Assembly: GCF_018617395.1 (NCBI RefSeq)
Contig: NZ_JACSKC010000001.1
Location: forward strand, 992,001 to 1,056,000
Direction of reading: 5' to 3'
DNA length: 64,000 nucleotides
DNA from: Exiguobacterium sp. s48
GTDB taxonomy: Bacteria > Bacillota > Bacilli > Exiguobacteriales > Exiguobacteriaceae
Below are positions 25,664-35,405 of the stretch, piece after piece. Made by a program: the position numbers and the translations under genes. The notes beneath the pieces are model-generated. The model was not told the origin of the DNA. It searched no databases and was given only the letters and a program-made list of their open reading frames with translations. How positions within the stretch are numbered: the first letter of the stretch is position 1; every line of letters begins with the position of its first letter.

Positions 25664-25696
25664 CAAAAAGGACTAAGTCGTTTTTGACTCAGTCCT
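25664..25696 (-). terminator. Terminator of spo0A
   Basis: Stem GGACTgAGTC/GACTtAGTCC with one mismatch, followed by TTTTTG on the minus strand, 12 bases after the spo0A stop codon. It separates spo0A from the RNA unit downstream. Confidence 0.8.
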
Positions 25697-25707
25697 CAGG
25701 AAATGAT

Positions 25708-26439
25708 TTAACTACTTTTAAATGAAAGATAGGTAACAAAGTATGAGATGAATTCCGAGTTTTTCGGACTCCGCTCCCGTTCCGGTCGCCCCTCAAACAT
25801 CTCATGATCGCGCATACCGTTATCCCACGCCGTCTTGATTGCATGACGCATCGCACGTTCCACACGTGACGAGGTCGTCTCATGCTCCTTCGCCACCATC
25901 GGATACAATTCTTTCGTGATCAAACCGAGCAAGTCTTGGCGCTCTCGCACGTAAATGACCGCTTGACGAATATACTTGAACCCTTTAATTCGCGGAGAGA
26001 TTCCAAGTTGTTGAAGCAGCAGTGAGATTTCAATTTCTTCAGGTGTCATCCCATCGAATTCTCGATTTGTTCCTTCTGACAACTCACGGATTTTTGTTAA
26101 TAGCTGTTGGATGTTGAACGGTTTGACGAGGAAGTAAGAGGCACCAAGTTGTACGGCCTGTTTTGTCACTTCATCTTTTCCGAACGCACTCAACATGATC
26201 ACTTCCGGTTTCTCATCGCCTAATTCTTCATTCAGGCGTTGTAATACTCCGATCCCATCCAAATGCGGCATGATTATATCGAGTAAGAGTACATCCGGTT
26301 GGTGTGTCTTGACGACATCCAAGCACGCTTCCCCATCGTGCGCGGTACCCACGACACGAAGATCAGGCTCAGATTCTAGTTGTCGGCTCAACAAATCGAC
26401 GATTTCTCGATTGTCGTCCGCAATACATAATGTAATCAC
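25708..26439 (-). CDS. spo0A: Response regulator Spo0A
   Basis: A 243-residue master regulator. The receiver domain (1-120) has the acidic pair IADDN, phosphorylated Asp in VLLLDIIMP (about 55), LSAF and the Lys in LVKPF. The C-terminal Spo0A DNA-binding domain has ITKELYPMVAKEHETTSSRVERAMRHAIKTAW, the recognition-helix block. After that, GMRDHEMFEGRPERERSPKNSEF is shorter and more divergent than in spore formers. GTG start behind AAAGGAG, adjacent to recN. spoIVB, normally next to it, is missing. Confidence 0.95.
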   Translation of the reverse strand: MITLCIADDNREIVDLLSRQLESEPDLRVVGTAHDGEACLDVVKTHQPDVLLLDIIMPHLDGIGVLQRLNEELGDEKPEVIMLSAFGKDEVTKQAVQLGASYFLVKPFNIQQLLTKIRELSEGTNREFDGMTPEEIEISLLLQQLGISPRIKGFKYIRQAVIYVRERQDLLGLITKELYPMVAKEHETTSSRVERAMRHAIKTAWDNGMRDHEMFEGRPERERSPKNSEFISYFVTYLSFKSS

Positions 26440-28137
26440 TTATGACACTCCTTTGATGAACTTCTGTTTTACTTGCTGTGACATCTCGAGTAACTCTTCC
26501 ACGTGTTGCTTCGTCAAATCTGTCATTTGTGCACCAGCAATCATGCGACCTAGTTCGTCAATCCGACTCTCGTGGTCGAGAGACGTGACATTTGTTTTGG
26601 TTCGCTCATTCGTTTCAGTTTTTGTTATATAAAGATGTTGATCTGCCATCGCCGCGACTTGTGCCAAGTGCGTGATACAAAGCACTTGAGAGCCGACAGA
26701 TAGTCGAAATATCTTTTCTCCCATCGCTTGTGCGACACGTCCAGAGACACCTGTATCGACCTCATCAAAAATAATCGAGGCCACGCCGACCGTTCTTGAG
26801 AAAATAGACTTGAGCGCAAGCATGACACGAGAAAGTTCACCGCCCGAAGCCACTTTCGCCAGCGGTTTGAACGGTTCTCCAACGTTCGTCATCATATAAA
26901 ACTCTACGTCATCCATTCCGTCTTGTTTGAGAGAGGTTGGATTGAAACGGACCTCGAACGCCGTCTTCTCCATGTATAACTCTTTCAACTCTCGATGAAT
27001 CGCTTGCTGTAGAGATTCCGCTGCCGACTTTCGTGCTGCAGACAATCTCCCTCCAGCCTCTTTCGCGACTTGTTCTAAACGCACGAGGTCATCAGAGAGC
27101 GTCTGTAAATGTTCTTCACGATTCGTCATCGATTTCAGTTCATTGGACACTTGTTCCCCGTATGCGATGACCTCCTCGATGGTCGTTCCATACTTCCGTT
27201 TCAACTGCTGGAACAAAGCCAATCGTGACTCGATCTCGTCCAATCGAATCGGATCGAATTCGAGAGAATCCAACTGGTCACGAAGTTGAAACTTTGCGTC
27301 CTCCAACAAATAATATGCGTTGGAGATCGTCTCCGATACGGCATTCAATGACGAAGAGAGCTGTGATGCCTCTTCCATCTCACGCATGGCCATCCCGATT
27401 TTATCGAGTCCGTTTGATTCTTCGGCAACCGCTTCATACGAGAGACGGATATGCTGGTGAATGCGCTCGAAGTTGGCCAATTCATCACGCTCTTCCGTCA
27501 ATGCCTGTTCTTCACCAGCCTTTAGTTCAGCGGCTTCGATTTCTTTCGTTTGAAACGACAAGAGATCCATTCGCTGTGCGAGCTCTTGCTCACTCTGACT
27601 GAGCCGCTTCAATTCATCGGCGACTTGTTTCCAGGCCGTATATGCCGTGCGGTATTCTTCTACTAATGGACCGACCTCTTTCTCAGCGAAATGATCCAGT
27701 ATTCCTAAGTGAAATTCGGGATCCATTAAATGTTGATGTTCATGTTGACCATGAATATCGACGAGTAGTCGTCCGAACTCACGCAACGTCGACAGCGGCA
27801 TCATCTTCCCGTTCACTCGGCAGACACTTTTTCCGCTACTATGTAGGTCGCGGCGTAAGATGACGGTCCCATCCTCGACATCAATACCGTATTGCTCGGC
27901 AGCTTCGATGACAGGATGATCGGGATCAATCATGAACAACCCTTCGATTTCAGCCTTGTCTTGACCATATCGCACGAATTCACTTGAGCCACGCCCTCCA
28001 ACAAGCAACCCAATCGCATCCAACAAAATCGATTTACCGGCACCTGTCTCACCTGTGAGAACTGTCATACCCCGATTAAACGGAATGTTCAATTCGTCGA
28101 TAATCGCAAACTGTTTGATTGATAGTTCTGCTAACAT
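26440..28137 (-). CDS. recN: DNA repair protein RecN
   Basis: SMC-like ATPase recruited to double-strand breaks. From ATG 28137 (site GAGGTGA) it has 565 residues. Walker A in TVLTGETGAGKSILLDAI (about 30), the VDIHGQHEHQHL block, a long coiled-coil middle, and the C-terminal GGELSRVMLALKSIF signature with Walker B IIFDEVDTGVSG. The longer start at 28209 would overlap argR. It lies between argR and spo0A in a single transcription unit. Confidence 0.95.
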   Translation of the reverse strand: MLAELSIKQFAIIDELNIPFNRGMTVLTGETGAGKSILLDAIGLLVGGRGSSEFVRYGQDKAEIEGLFMIDPDHPVIEAAEQYGIDVEDGTVILRRDLHSSGKSVCRVNGKMMPLSTLREFGRLLVDIHGQHEHQHLMDPEFHLGILDHFAEKEVGPLVEEYRTAYTAWKQVADELKRLSQSEQELAQRMDLLSFQTKEIEAAELKAGEEQALTEERDELANFERIHQHIRLSYEAVAEESNGLDKIGMAMREMEEASQLSSSLNAVSETISNAYYLLEDAKFQLRDQLDSLEFDPIRLDEIESRLALFQQLKRKYGTTIEEVIAYGEQVSNELKSMTNREEHLQTLSDDLVRLEQVAKEAGGRLSAARKSAAESLQQAIHRELKELYMEKTAFEVRFNPTSLKQDGMDDVEFYMMTNVGEPFKPLAKVASGGELSRVMLALKSIFSRTVGVASIIFDEVDTGVSGRVAQAMGEKIFRLSVGSQVLCITHLAQVAAMADQHLYITKTETNERTKTNVTSLDHESRIDELGRMIAGAQMTDLTKQHVEELLEMSQQVKQKFIKGVS

Positions 28138-28150
28138 ACGTACGTTCACC

Positions 28151-28600
28151 TCATAACATTCCGAGTAGTCGATCGATGATTTGCTTCGCTTTCTCTTCAT
28201 CGCGTGCAATCATTAAAATCGTATCGTCTCCACAAACCGTTCCGATCAACTCATCCCATGATAAATGATCGATCAAAACGCCAATTGCATCAGCATTTCC
28301 CGGGAGCACTTTCATGACGACCAAATTTTGAGCAGAATCGACCGAGACGAAGCTGTCACTAAGGATTCGCTTCATTTTCCCATATGGATTAAAGCGCTGG
28401 TCCGCAGGCAAGCTATATTTATACCGTCCATCGTTCAATGGTACTTTGACCAGATGTAACTCTTTAATATCCCGAGACACGGTTGCCTGTGTGACTGGAT
28501 ATCCTGAGCGACGAAGCTCATCCACCAACTCATCTTGTGTCTCGATTTCTCGATTCGTCACGATGTCTCGAATTTTAATCAATCGCTGTCCTTTGTTCAT
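28151..28600 (-). CDS. argR: Arginine repressor ArgR/AhrC
   Basis: Arginine-sensing regulator of 149 residues from ATG 28600 (GAGGTG site), the length of B. subtilis AhrC. The winged-helix N-terminus contains [28 protein letters not shown]. The C-terminal hexamerisation and arginine-binding part has [16 protein letters not shown] and [15 protein letters not shown] possible ARG box lies at the artP promoter (11324-11342). Heads the argR-recN-spo0A unit. Confidence 0.95.
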   Translation of the reverse strand: MNKGQRLIKIRDIVTNREIETQDELVDELRRSGYPVTQATVSRDIKELHLVKVPLNDGRYKYSLPADQRFNPYGKMKRILSDSFVSVDSAQNLVVMKVLPGNADAIGVLIDHLSWDELIGTVCGDDTILMIARDEEKAKQIIDRLLGML

Positions 28601-28714
28601 AAGCGCTGACACCTCATTTTTCGTTTCACATACACATTATCATTCTAAAGTATTGTCGAAAAAAGGTCTAGCATTCCAGGTGGTATTTCCACCATTCCCC
28701 ATCTCAGAGAAAAG

Positions 28715-28746
28715 TAAAAAAAGCTACAGACGACGAGGTCTGTAGC
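28715..28746 (-). terminator. Terminator of the dxs-yqxC unit
   Basis: Perfect 9-bp stem GCTACAGAC/GTCTGTAGC followed by TTTTTTTAC on the minus strand. It shows that argR has its own promoter. Confidence 0.85.
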
Positions 28747-28752
28747 AACATC

Positions 28753-29568
28753 TTATCCCTTCAGTTTGGCATGGGCCGCATTTACGACCTCTTCGACTTG
28801 CAGTGATGGCGCAACGCCACCTACTCCCGTATATCGAGCGAAGAGAAGAAACTCGATGTTCCCGTCTCCGCCAGTGATTGGTGAGTAGTCTAATCCTTCG
28901 ACGAAGAAGCCTTCCGATGCGAAGTAACGGACCATATCGCTCGCCACTCGTTCATGGACGTTACGGTCCCGGACAATGCCCTTCTTCCCAACATCGGCTT
29001 TACCTGCCTCAAATTGAGGCTTGACAAGTGCCATGACGACACCGTCTTGCTTCAAGATTTGTTTCAGTGGTGGCACCATCAGCCGAAGCGAGATAAACGA
29101 GACATCAATCGTCGCGAAATCTGGTTTGATCGGGAACTGATCGGCCGTCGCATGGCGGAAATTCATCCGTTCCATGACGACGACACGATCATCGCTCCGT
29201 AGTTTCCAGGCGAGTTGATTGTATCCGACATCGACCGCATACATTTGAGTCGCACCGTTTTGAAGCGCACAATCCGTGAACCCACCTGTCGATGAACCGA
29301 TATCGATTCCGACACGACCGTTGACGTCGAGCGGGAACACGTCGAGCGCTTTCTCGAGTTTCAAGCCACCGCGTCCAACATAAGGAAGAACTTGTCCCTT
29401 GACTTCTAGCGGGATATCATCAAATACTTTATCGCCCGCTTTGTCCAAGCGTTCTGTCCCACTGTAGACGAGACCGGCCATGACAGACCGCTTCGCCTTT
29501 TCTCGCGTTTCAGCAAGTCCGCGTTCGACGAGCAATACATCTAATCTAGTTTTCGTTCTTTTTTCCAT
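28753..29568 (-). CDS. yqxC: TlyA-family rRNA 2'-O-methyltransferase (YqxC)
   Basis: A 271-residue protein with an N-terminal S4 RNA-binding domain (RLDVLLVERGLAETREKAKRSVMAG) and a FtsJ-like methyltransferase domain. SAM motif GIDIGSSTGGFTDCALQNGA is near residue 95, with VYAVDVGYNQL-type motif (here MYAVDVGYNQLAWKLR) and the catalytic Lys in VKPQFEAGK. TlyA homologues methylate 16S/23S rRNA. Sits 6 bases after dxs. Confidence 0.92.
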   Translation of the reverse strand: MEKRTKTRLDVLLVERGLAETREKAKRSVMAGLVYSGTERLDKAGDKVFDDIPLEVKGQVLPYVGRGGLKLEKALDVFPLDVNGRVGIDIGSSTGGFTDCALQNGATQMYAVDVGYNQLAWKLRSDDRVVVMERMNFRHATADQFPIKPDFATIDVSFISLRLMVPPLKQILKQDGVVMALVKPQFEAGKADVGKKGIVRDRNVHERVASDMVRYFASEGFFVEGLDYSPITGGDGNIEFLLFARYTGVGGVAPSLQVEEVVNAAHAKLKG

Positions 29569-29574
29569 AATCCC

Positions 29575-31467
29575 TCACACATTCTGTCGATTTGTCTCCA
29601 TGACGAACCGTTCAATCGATTCCGCCATTTGGGCTGGTCGAAGTCCAATCTCTTCTAAGAGCTGGTTGACACCGCCATGCTCGATATATCGATCCGGAAT
29701 ACCGAGACGTTGAACACGCGGGTACGCACCAGTTTCGTTCGCATGTTCGAGCACGCTACTACCAAAGCCACCAGCGAGAGCGGCCTCTTCTAATGTAACG
29801 AGCGGGATTCCCTCTGCATACAGTGACGCCAGCATCGTATCGTCGAGCGGTTTGATTGTACGACAGTTGATCACGCGCACACTGAGCTTTCCTTCTAATA
29901 GTGCACGGACTTCGAGAGCGTCTTGCACTTGAGGACCGAACGTCAAGATGGCAACATCTGTCCCTTCTGCTTCGACTTCCCAATCATCGAGTGAAATTTC
30001 TTGAAGTGTCTCACTCATCGGTACACCGATCCCTTCACCGCGCGGGAAGCGAATCGCAATCGGTCCATCATCATAACGAAGCGCAGAATAAACGAGTTGT
30101 TGCAACTCTTCTTCATCTTTCGCCATCAGGATTCGAATGTTTGGTACGTGACGCATGAAGGCGATATCGAACACCCCTTGATGCGTTTCTCCATCTGCTC
30201 CAACAAGACCAGAGCGGTCAATCGTGAACACGACGTTCAGGTTTTGACGACAAATGTCATGGACAAGTTGATCGTATGCCCGTTGGAAGAACGTTGAATA
30301 GATTGAGACGACCGGTTTCAACCCTTGTGTTGCCTGTCCTCCGGCGAGCGTGACCGCATGTTGTTCAGCGATACCGACATCAAACATACGTTCCGGGAAT
30401 TTCTTCGTAAAGCAATCGAGCTTCGAACCGACACTCATCGCCGGTGTGATGAGAGTCACCCGTTCGTCCGACTCGGCCACTTTCGTGATCGTCTCCGCGA
30501 CAACTTTCGAATAGCTTGGTCCTTTCGGCTTCCCTTTGATGACTTCACCAGATTCAATCTTATAAGGTCCAAGGCCGTGCCATGTTCCGACACCGTCCAA
30601 TTCTGCCGGACGATAACCTTTCCCTTTTTTCGTGATGACATGAACGAGAACCGGACCGTCGATTTTTTTCGCGTACTCAAGCGTTTCGAGCAAGTCTTTC
30701 AAATCGTGTCCGTCTGTCGGTCCAAAGTAAGTGAAGCCAAGCTCCTCAAAGAACGTTCCTGGAATGAGGGCAGACTTCAACAGATCTTTCACTCGTTCCC
30801 CGCTACGTTCAAGCGAGCTCCCAACGAGTGGGATATGTTTGATGAGCGATTCCATTTCTTCACGCGCATGTTTCAGCTTACGTGATGCACGAATACGGCC
30901 GAGCATGTTGTGCATGGCTCCAACGTTCGGTGCAATCGACATCTCATTGTCATTTAGAATGACGATGACGTTCTGCTTTTCAGCACCGATGTGATTTAAT
31001 GCTTCGAGTGCCATTCCCCCAGTCAACGCACCATCTCCGATGATGGCAATGGCTCGATCGTTCGAACGACCTTTCAACTCATTCGCGATTGCAATCCCCA
31101 TCGCGGCAGAGAGTGATGTCGAACTATGACCTGTTTCCCACACGTCATGCTCACTTTCGCAACGTTTTGGGAAACCACATAACCCATTGTATTGTCGGAG
31201 AGTATCAAACTGGCTCGTACGTCCTGTTAAAATTTTATGAACGTATGCCTGATGACCGACGTCCCATACGAGTTGGTCTTTCGGACTGTCAAATACACGG
31301 TGTAAGGCAAGCGTCAACTCCACTACTCCTAAGTTTGGCGCCAAGTGCCCTCCCGTTACTGCCAATTTTTCAATCAAGAATCGTCTAATGTCTGAACCGA
31401 GTGCTTCGAGTTCCGATACAGACATCCGTTTCAGGAACGACGGGTCTTGAATGGATGTCAAGTCCAT
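29575..31467 (-). CDS. dxs: 1-deoxy-D-xylulose-5-phosphate synthase
   Basis: First enzyme of the MEP isoprenoid pathway, condensing pyruvate and glyceraldehyde 3-phosphate with thiamine diphosphate. About 630 residues. Features: [12 protein letters not shown], the ThDP motif [16 protein letters not shown].. through [22 protein letters not shown], and [17 protein letters not shown] with the catalytic Glu. ATG 31467 or 31476 are both possible; the first fits AAAGG spacing. A terminator upstream separates it from ispA. Confidence 0.96.
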   Translation of the reverse strand: MDLTSIQDPSFLKRMSVSELEALGSDIRRFLIEKLAVTGGHLAPNLGVVELTLALHRVFDSPKDQLVWDVGHQAYVHKILTGRTSQFDTLRQYNGLCGFPKRCESEHDVWETGHSSTSLSAAMGIAIANELKGRSNDRAIAIIGDGALTGGMALEALNHIGAEKQNVIVILNDNEMSIAPNVGAMHNMLGRIRASRKLKHAREEMESLIKHIPLVGSSLERSGERVKDLLKSALIPGTFFEELGFTYFGPTDGHDLKDLLETLEYAKKIDGPVLVHVITKKGKGYRPAELDGVGTWHGLGPYKIESGEVIKGKPKGPSYSKVVAETITKVAESDERVTLITPAMSVGSKLDCFTKKFPERMFDVGIAEQHAVTLAGGQATQGLKPVVSIYSTFFQRAYDQLVHDICRQNLNVVFTIDRSGLVGADGETHQGVFDIAFMRHVPNIRILMAKDEEELQQLVYSALRYDDGPIAIRFPRGEGIGVPMSETLQEISLDDWEVEAEGTDVAILTFGPQVQDALEVRALLEGKLSVRVINCRTIKPLDDTMLASLYAEGIPLVTLEEAALAGGFGSSVLEHANETGAYPRVQRLGIPDRYIEHGGVNQLLEEIGLRPAQMAESIERFVMETNRQNV

Positions 31468-31551
31468 AATGACCATCCTTTCTCCTCACATTTTACTGAT
31501 TCGTACCTTTCATTTTACAAGAATGTGACGGCAGATGCCACACATTCCCCT

Positions 31552-31587
31552 AAAACAAAGGTGACACGATGTGCTCATCGTGTCACC
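31552..31587 (-). terminator. Terminator of ispA
   Basis: Perfect 12-bp stem GGTGACACGATG/CATCGTGTCACC with a 4-base loop, then TTTGTTTT on the minus strand. dxs must therefore have its own promoter or depend on read-through. Confidence 0.85.
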
Positions 31588-31592
31588 GGGGT

Positions 31593-32471
31593 TCAATGAT
31601 TTCGCTTCACTACAAATGACAACATCTCAAGAAGTAACGGCGCTGGAACGGAAAGCGATTCAATGGCATCTTGTGCCGCTCCCACTTCTTCGTTCAGAGC
31701 GCGCTTCGCTCCATCCAAGCCGAGTAGTTTCGGATATGTTGTCTTGTCATTCTGTTCGTCCGAGCCGACGCGCTTTCCAATGGCTTGCTCATCTCCGATG
31801 ATGTCTAGAATATCGTCTTGAATCTGAAAAGCGATTCCAAGATGACGTCCGAACTGTTTGAGGCGCGCCCGATCTTCTCGAGAGGCACCGGCCAAAATCG
31901 CACCGGCTTCAAGTGCATAGACAAGTAGCGCACCCGTCTTACGCTCATGGATCGATTGGAGCTCTTGGAGCGTGACGTCAGACCGTTTTTCAGCCAACAT
32001 ATCGTCTAACTGACCACCGACCATTCCTGAACTGCCTGCCGCCAAACCGAAAATGCGAATGATTTCGACGATGTCAATTGCTGGGATCGGCATTTCAGTA
32101 AGAATACGAAACGCATCTGTCAATAGGGCATCCCCTGCCAAGATTGCGGTCGCTTCATCGAACTGCCGATGGTTCGTCGGACGACCACGACGAAGATCGT
32201 CATCATCCATCGCAGGCAAGTCATCATGTATGAGCGAGTATGTATGAACCATCTCGAGTGCGGATGCGACTTCCCGCCCGCGCACGACCGGAACGCCGTA
32301 CGTTTCAAGAACGGCATAAACGAGGGCCGGACGAATGCGTTTCCCGCCAGCCTCTAGCGAGTACGACATTGCATCTCGAAGACGTTTCGGCATCTCACTT
32401 GATTCGATGAGTTCCTGCATCGTCACTTCGACAGTTCGCTTCCATTTGTTCAAGTCATCGGTACGGTTCAT
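31593..32471 (-). CDS. ispA: Farnesyl diphosphate synthase
   Basis: Short-chain trans-prenyltransferase, 292 residues. The first Asp-rich motif is IHDDLPAMDDDDLRRG (about 83-98) and the second is FQIQDDILDIIGD (about 222-234). KTGALLVYALEAGAI lies between. It uses IPP and DMAPP to build the C15 precursor of quinones and undecaprenyl lipids. The start overlaps the xseB stop by four bases. Confidence 0.95.
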   Translation of the reverse strand: MNRTDDLNKWKRTVEVTMQELIESSEMPKRLRDAMSYSLEAGGKRIRPALVYAVLETYGVPVVRGREVASALEMVHTYSLIHDDLPAMDDDDLRRGRPTNHRQFDEATAILAGDALLTDAFRILTEMPIPAIDIVEIIRIFGLAAGSSGMVGGQLDDMLAEKRSDVTLQELQSIHERKTGALLVYALEAGAILAGASREDRARLKQFGRHLGIAFQIQDDILDIIGDEQAIGKRVGSDEQNDKTTYPKLLGLDGAKRALNEEVGAAQDAIESLSVPAPLLLEMLSFVVKRNH

Positions 32472-32698
32472 GCGGACCCTCCTTTTTCACGAAGGGTACC
32501 GTCAAGTTCTAAAATTTCATCCATTTTCTTTTCTGCGGCAGAGAGTTTTGTCTGGCACATTGCAGACAAACGGACACCTTCCTCATAAAGAGTCATCGCT
32601 TCCTCTAATGGAACATCACCGCTCTCAAGCTGCGCAACGATTTGTTCGAGGCGCTCAAGCGCCGCTTCAAATGTCTGTTCTTTTTCCGTCACCGACAA
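32468..32698 (-). CDS. xseB: Exodeoxyribonuclease VII small subunit
   Basis: A 76-residue helical protein with the family pattern TFEAALERLEQIVAQLESGDVPLEEAMTLYEEGV followed by a C-terminal helix ending in MDEIL. It binds XseA to form the single-strand exonuclease. It overlaps xseA by 32 bases and ispA by 4, the tight packing expected for coupled translation. Confidence 0.93.
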   Translation of the reverse strand: MSVTEKEQTFEAALERLEQIVAQLESGDVPLEEAMTLYEEGVRLSAMCQTKLSAAEKKMDEILELDGTLREKGGSA

Positions 32699-34013
32699 TC
32701 CTCTCCTTCACCTCGGCGACCGCATGACCATCTCGAAAACGGATTGAAATGTCACCGTCGCGTAATTGTTTCACATTTTGTACATAGACACCATCTTGTT
32801 CAATGAATGTATAGCCACGTGATAATACAGCTAGTGGACTAACCGCGTGCAATCGCCCTACTTGGTGGGCGAACTGTTGTTTTGAATGCTCCAATGGCTT
32901 TGTTCGATGAAGTCGATCGACTGTTTGATCAATCTTCTCCCCATGCTGCGACAACGTCTTTAAGAATCGTTTTACATCGAGCTGTTGCGACAACTGACGA
33001 AGCTGATGCGTCGCTTCGTTCAGATGACGCTTCATCCCTTGCTCAAGGCGGACTTCCGATTGGGCAAATCGTTCCCGTTTCTGAGAAATTGTATACCGTG
33101 GCGATTTCAATCCGTAACTATTGATCATCCGTTCGACACGGGTGCGAGAATCTTCCAGTTGGTTTTTGATGGTTTTGTGCAGATGGATGTCCAAACGCTC
33201 AATATCTTTTCGTTGCGCCTCGATCATCGCTGTGGCAAGTTCCGCCGCAGCTGTCGGAGTCGCTGCCCGAACATCAGCGACAAAGTCGGACAGCGTAAAA
33301 TCCGTTTCGTGACCGACAGCTGAAATGATAGGAATGGTGGAAGCATAGATTGCTTCCACCACGACATCTTCATTAAATGCCCACAGTTCTTCAATAGAAC
33401 CTCCCCCACGACCGACAATGAGTACGTCACAATCGGTGCGTTCGTTCATCCAGCGAATGGCAGACGCGACTTGTGGGGCCGCCATCTCGCCTTGTACAGC
33501 AACAGGGGCGAACGTAATGGCAACATGCGGAGCACGACGACGAAGTGTGGTCGCGATATCGTGCAGTGCAGCACCCTTAGGAGACGTCACGATCCCGATT
33601 CGTTCTGGAAACTTAGGAAGCGGATGTTTTCGATTCTCGTCGAACCAACCCATCTCCTCGAGTTCTCGTTTTCTCGCCTCATATCGTTCAAACAGCAGAC
33701 CGATGCCGTCTTGGCGCATCAATTCGACGTATAGTTGCACATCACCTGTCGCCTCATACATCGTCACCTTCGAGACGGCGATGACCTTCATCCCATCTTT
33801 CGGTTCGAACTGAAGCTGCTTGGCATCGCGAGAAAACATGACGGCTTTCATGCGAGAGGCGTCATCTTTCAACGTGAAATAACAATGTCCAGATGAATAG
33901 CGTTTGAAGTTTGAGATTTCACCGATGACTGCGACTTGCCGAAGCAATATATCATCATCGAGTTGTCGCTTCACATATCGGACAACTTCAGATACCGGAA
34001 GTGGGTTAGCCAC
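32667..34013 (-). CDS. xseA: Exodeoxyribonuclease VII large subunit
   Basis: Catalytic subunit, 448 residues. It starts with an OB-fold DNA-binding domain (VIGEISNFKRYSSGHCYFTLKD, about 25-47). The nuclease core follows with RIGIVTSPKGAALHDI, DVLIVGRGGGSIEELWAFN and ISAVGHETDFTLSDFVADVRAATPTAAAEL. Then a long coiled coil and a C-terminal LSRGYTFIE segment. It degrades single-stranded DNA from both ends. Overlaps folD and xseB. Confidence 0.96.
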   Translation of the reverse strand: MANPLPVSEVVRYVKRQLDDDILLRQVAVIGEISNFKRYSSGHCYFTLKDDASRMKAVMFSRDAKQLQFEPKDGMKVIAVSKVTMYEATGDVQLYVELMRQDGIGLLFERYEARKRELEEMGWFDENRKHPLPKFPERIGIVTSPKGAALHDIATTLRRRAPHVAITFAPVAVQGEMAAPQVASAIRWMNERTDCDVLIVGRGGGSIEELWAFNEDVVVEAIYASTIPIISAVGHETDFTLSDFVADVRAATPTAAAELATAMIEAQRKDIERLDIHLHKTIKNQLEDSRTRVERMINSYGLKSPRYTISQKRERFAQSEVRLEQGMKRHLNEATHQLRQLSQQLDVKRFLKTLSQHGEKIDQTVDRLHRTKPLEHSKQQFAHQVGRLHAVSPLAVLSRGYTFIEQDGVYVQNVKQLRDGDISIRFRDGHAVAEVKERIVGDGKRTDI

Positions 34014-34842
34014 GTGATGCCACCTCGACTGTATTATGCATGAGCATCGTGATGGTCATCGGGCCGACCCCACCCGGCACAGGCGTGATGGCACTCGCCT
34101 TCTCTTTAACGGCTTCATAATCTACGTCACCCACAAGGCGACCTTCGACTCGGTTGACGCCGACATCGATGACGAGCGCACCGGGTTTAACCATATCCGC
34201 CGTGACGAGACGTGCACGCCCAACTGCGACAATTAAGATGTCAGCTTGTCGTGTCATTTCTCCAAGGTCACTCGTTTTCGAGTGGCAATATGTGACCGTT
34301 GCTGATTCATTCAAAAACAACATGCCTACCGGTTTTCCAACAATTTGACTGCGACCGACGACGACAACGTGCTTTCCGGCAATCTCAGTTTGTGTTTTTG
34401 CAAGGTGCAAGATGCCGTGAGGCGTGCATGGAAGTAAGGTATCTAAACCGAGCATCATCTTTCCGACGTTCTCGGGATGGAATCCATCTACGTCCTTTTC
34501 AGGAGAGATGCGCATGATGACTCGTGATTCGTCGATGTGTTTCGGTAACGGGAGTTGCACGAGAATCCCGTGAACTTCCTCATCCGCATTCATCATGTCA
34601 ATCAAGTCGAGCAATTCCTTCTCGCTAATCGTTTCATCAAAACGGAGGACTTGTGAATCGATTCCGATTTCTTCTGCCGCCCGTTCCTTCCCTCGTACAT
34701 AGCTATGACTCGCTGGGTCATCCCCAATCAACACTACTTTTAATTTCGGTACGATGCCATGTGCGCGAAGATCCGCCACACGCTCTTTTAACGTTTCTCG
34801 ATACGATGCTGCCACTTGTTTCCCGTCGATCACTACTGCCAT
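34006..34842 (-). CDS. folD: Methylenetetrahydrofolate dehydrogenase/cyclohydrolase
   Basis: Bifunctional enzyme of one-carbon metabolism, 278 residues from ATG 34842. It has the catalytic Lys in SYVRGKERAAEEIG, GILVQLPLPKHID, PEKDVDGFHPENVGKM and the NADP motif VVVGRSQIVGKPVGMLF, ending in TPVPGGVGPMTITMLM. It links the glycine cleavage genes of this window to formyl-THF supply by pathway logic. Confidence 0.96.
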   Translation of the reverse strand: MAVVIDGKQVAASYRETLKERVADLRAHGIVPKLKVVLIGDDPASHSYVRGKERAAEEIGIDSQVLRFDETISEKELLDLIDMMNADEEVHGILVQLPLPKHIDESRVIMRISPEKDVDGFHPENVGKMMLGLDTLLPCTPHGILHLAKTQTEIAGKHVVVVGRSQIVGKPVGMLFLNESATVTYCHSKTSDLGEMTRQADILIVAVGRARLVTADMVKPGALVIDVGVNRVEGRLVGDVDYEAVKEKASAITPVPGGVGPMTITMLMHNTVEVASRG

Positions 34843-34906
34843 CTCTCTCATCCCCCGTTGTCTTTAGGTTTTTCTGTAGTTGGTCTGGTGTCTTATCTCT
34901 ATTTTT

Positions 34907-35293
34907 TTAGTCTTCTTTAATGATATTTCCGAGTACGCCATTGACAAGTTTACCGGCCTCTTCGTCTCCGAACGATTTCGCGAGTTCGACCGCCTCATTA
35001 ATCGTGACGTTCTCTGGAATTGTTTCCACATATAATAATTCGAACGTTGCCATTCGAAGAATCGTACGTTCAACGTTTCCGAGGCGATCCAAGCGCCAGT
35101 TTTTCAAGTTCTCGACGAGCAACGCATCGATATCCTCGATATGCTCTAGCGTTCCTGTGACGAGCTGTTCGTAAAACGGATCAGACTCTTCACCGTCCAA
35201 TGCGAACTCGATTGCTTCGTCTACCTCTAGTTTTGATACTTCGATTTGAAAAAGCGTTTGAATCGCTTTCTCTCGTGCTTCATGACGTTTCAT
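34907..35293 (-). CDS. nusB: Transcription antitermination factor NusB
   Basis: All-helical RNA-binding protein of 128 residues that joins the boxA complex with S10. Conserved stretches are RHEAREKAIQTLFQIE at the N-terminus, LGNVERTILRMATFELLY and PENVTINEAVELAKSFGDEEAGKLVNGVLGNI at the C-terminus. ATG follows AAAGGAGAGTAAC. The yqhY (Asp23) gene usually found between accC and nusB is missing. It has its own promoter after the accC terminator. Confidence 0.95.
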   Translation of the reverse strand: MKRHEAREKAIQTLFQIEVSKLEVDEAIEFALDGEESDPFYEQLVTGTLEHIEDIDALLVENLKNWRLDRLGNVERTILRMATFELLYVETIPENVTINEAVELAKSFGDEEAGKLVNGVLGNIIKED

Positions 35294-35333
35294 TCAGTTA
35301 CTCTCCTTTTACATGCTTTCATTGTGATAGTTT

Positions 35334-35362
35334 AGCATAAAGCACTCATAAATTCAGTACAA
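35334..35362 (-). promoter_or_regulatory. nusB promoter
   Basis: Minus strand TTGTAC, 17-base spacer, TATGCT. The -35 box uses the last bases of the T-tract of the accC terminator. Confidence 0.5.
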
Positions 35363-35401
35363 AAAACCAGGAAACCGAAATAATGTTCGGGCTTCCTGGT
35401 T
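35361..35401 (-). terminator. Terminator of the accBC unit
   Basis: Stem AACCAGGAAgCC.../..GGtTTCCTGGTT with one mismatch and a short loop, followed by TTTT on the minus strand, immediately after the accC stop codon. Confidence 0.85.
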
Positions 35402-35405
35402 CGAG

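Noticed and set aside
28654-28660. TGTCGAA, a perfect Spo0A box core, between yqxC and argR
   Set aside because: A 7-base match is expected several times by chance in 64 kb on both strands, and no second box is nearby.
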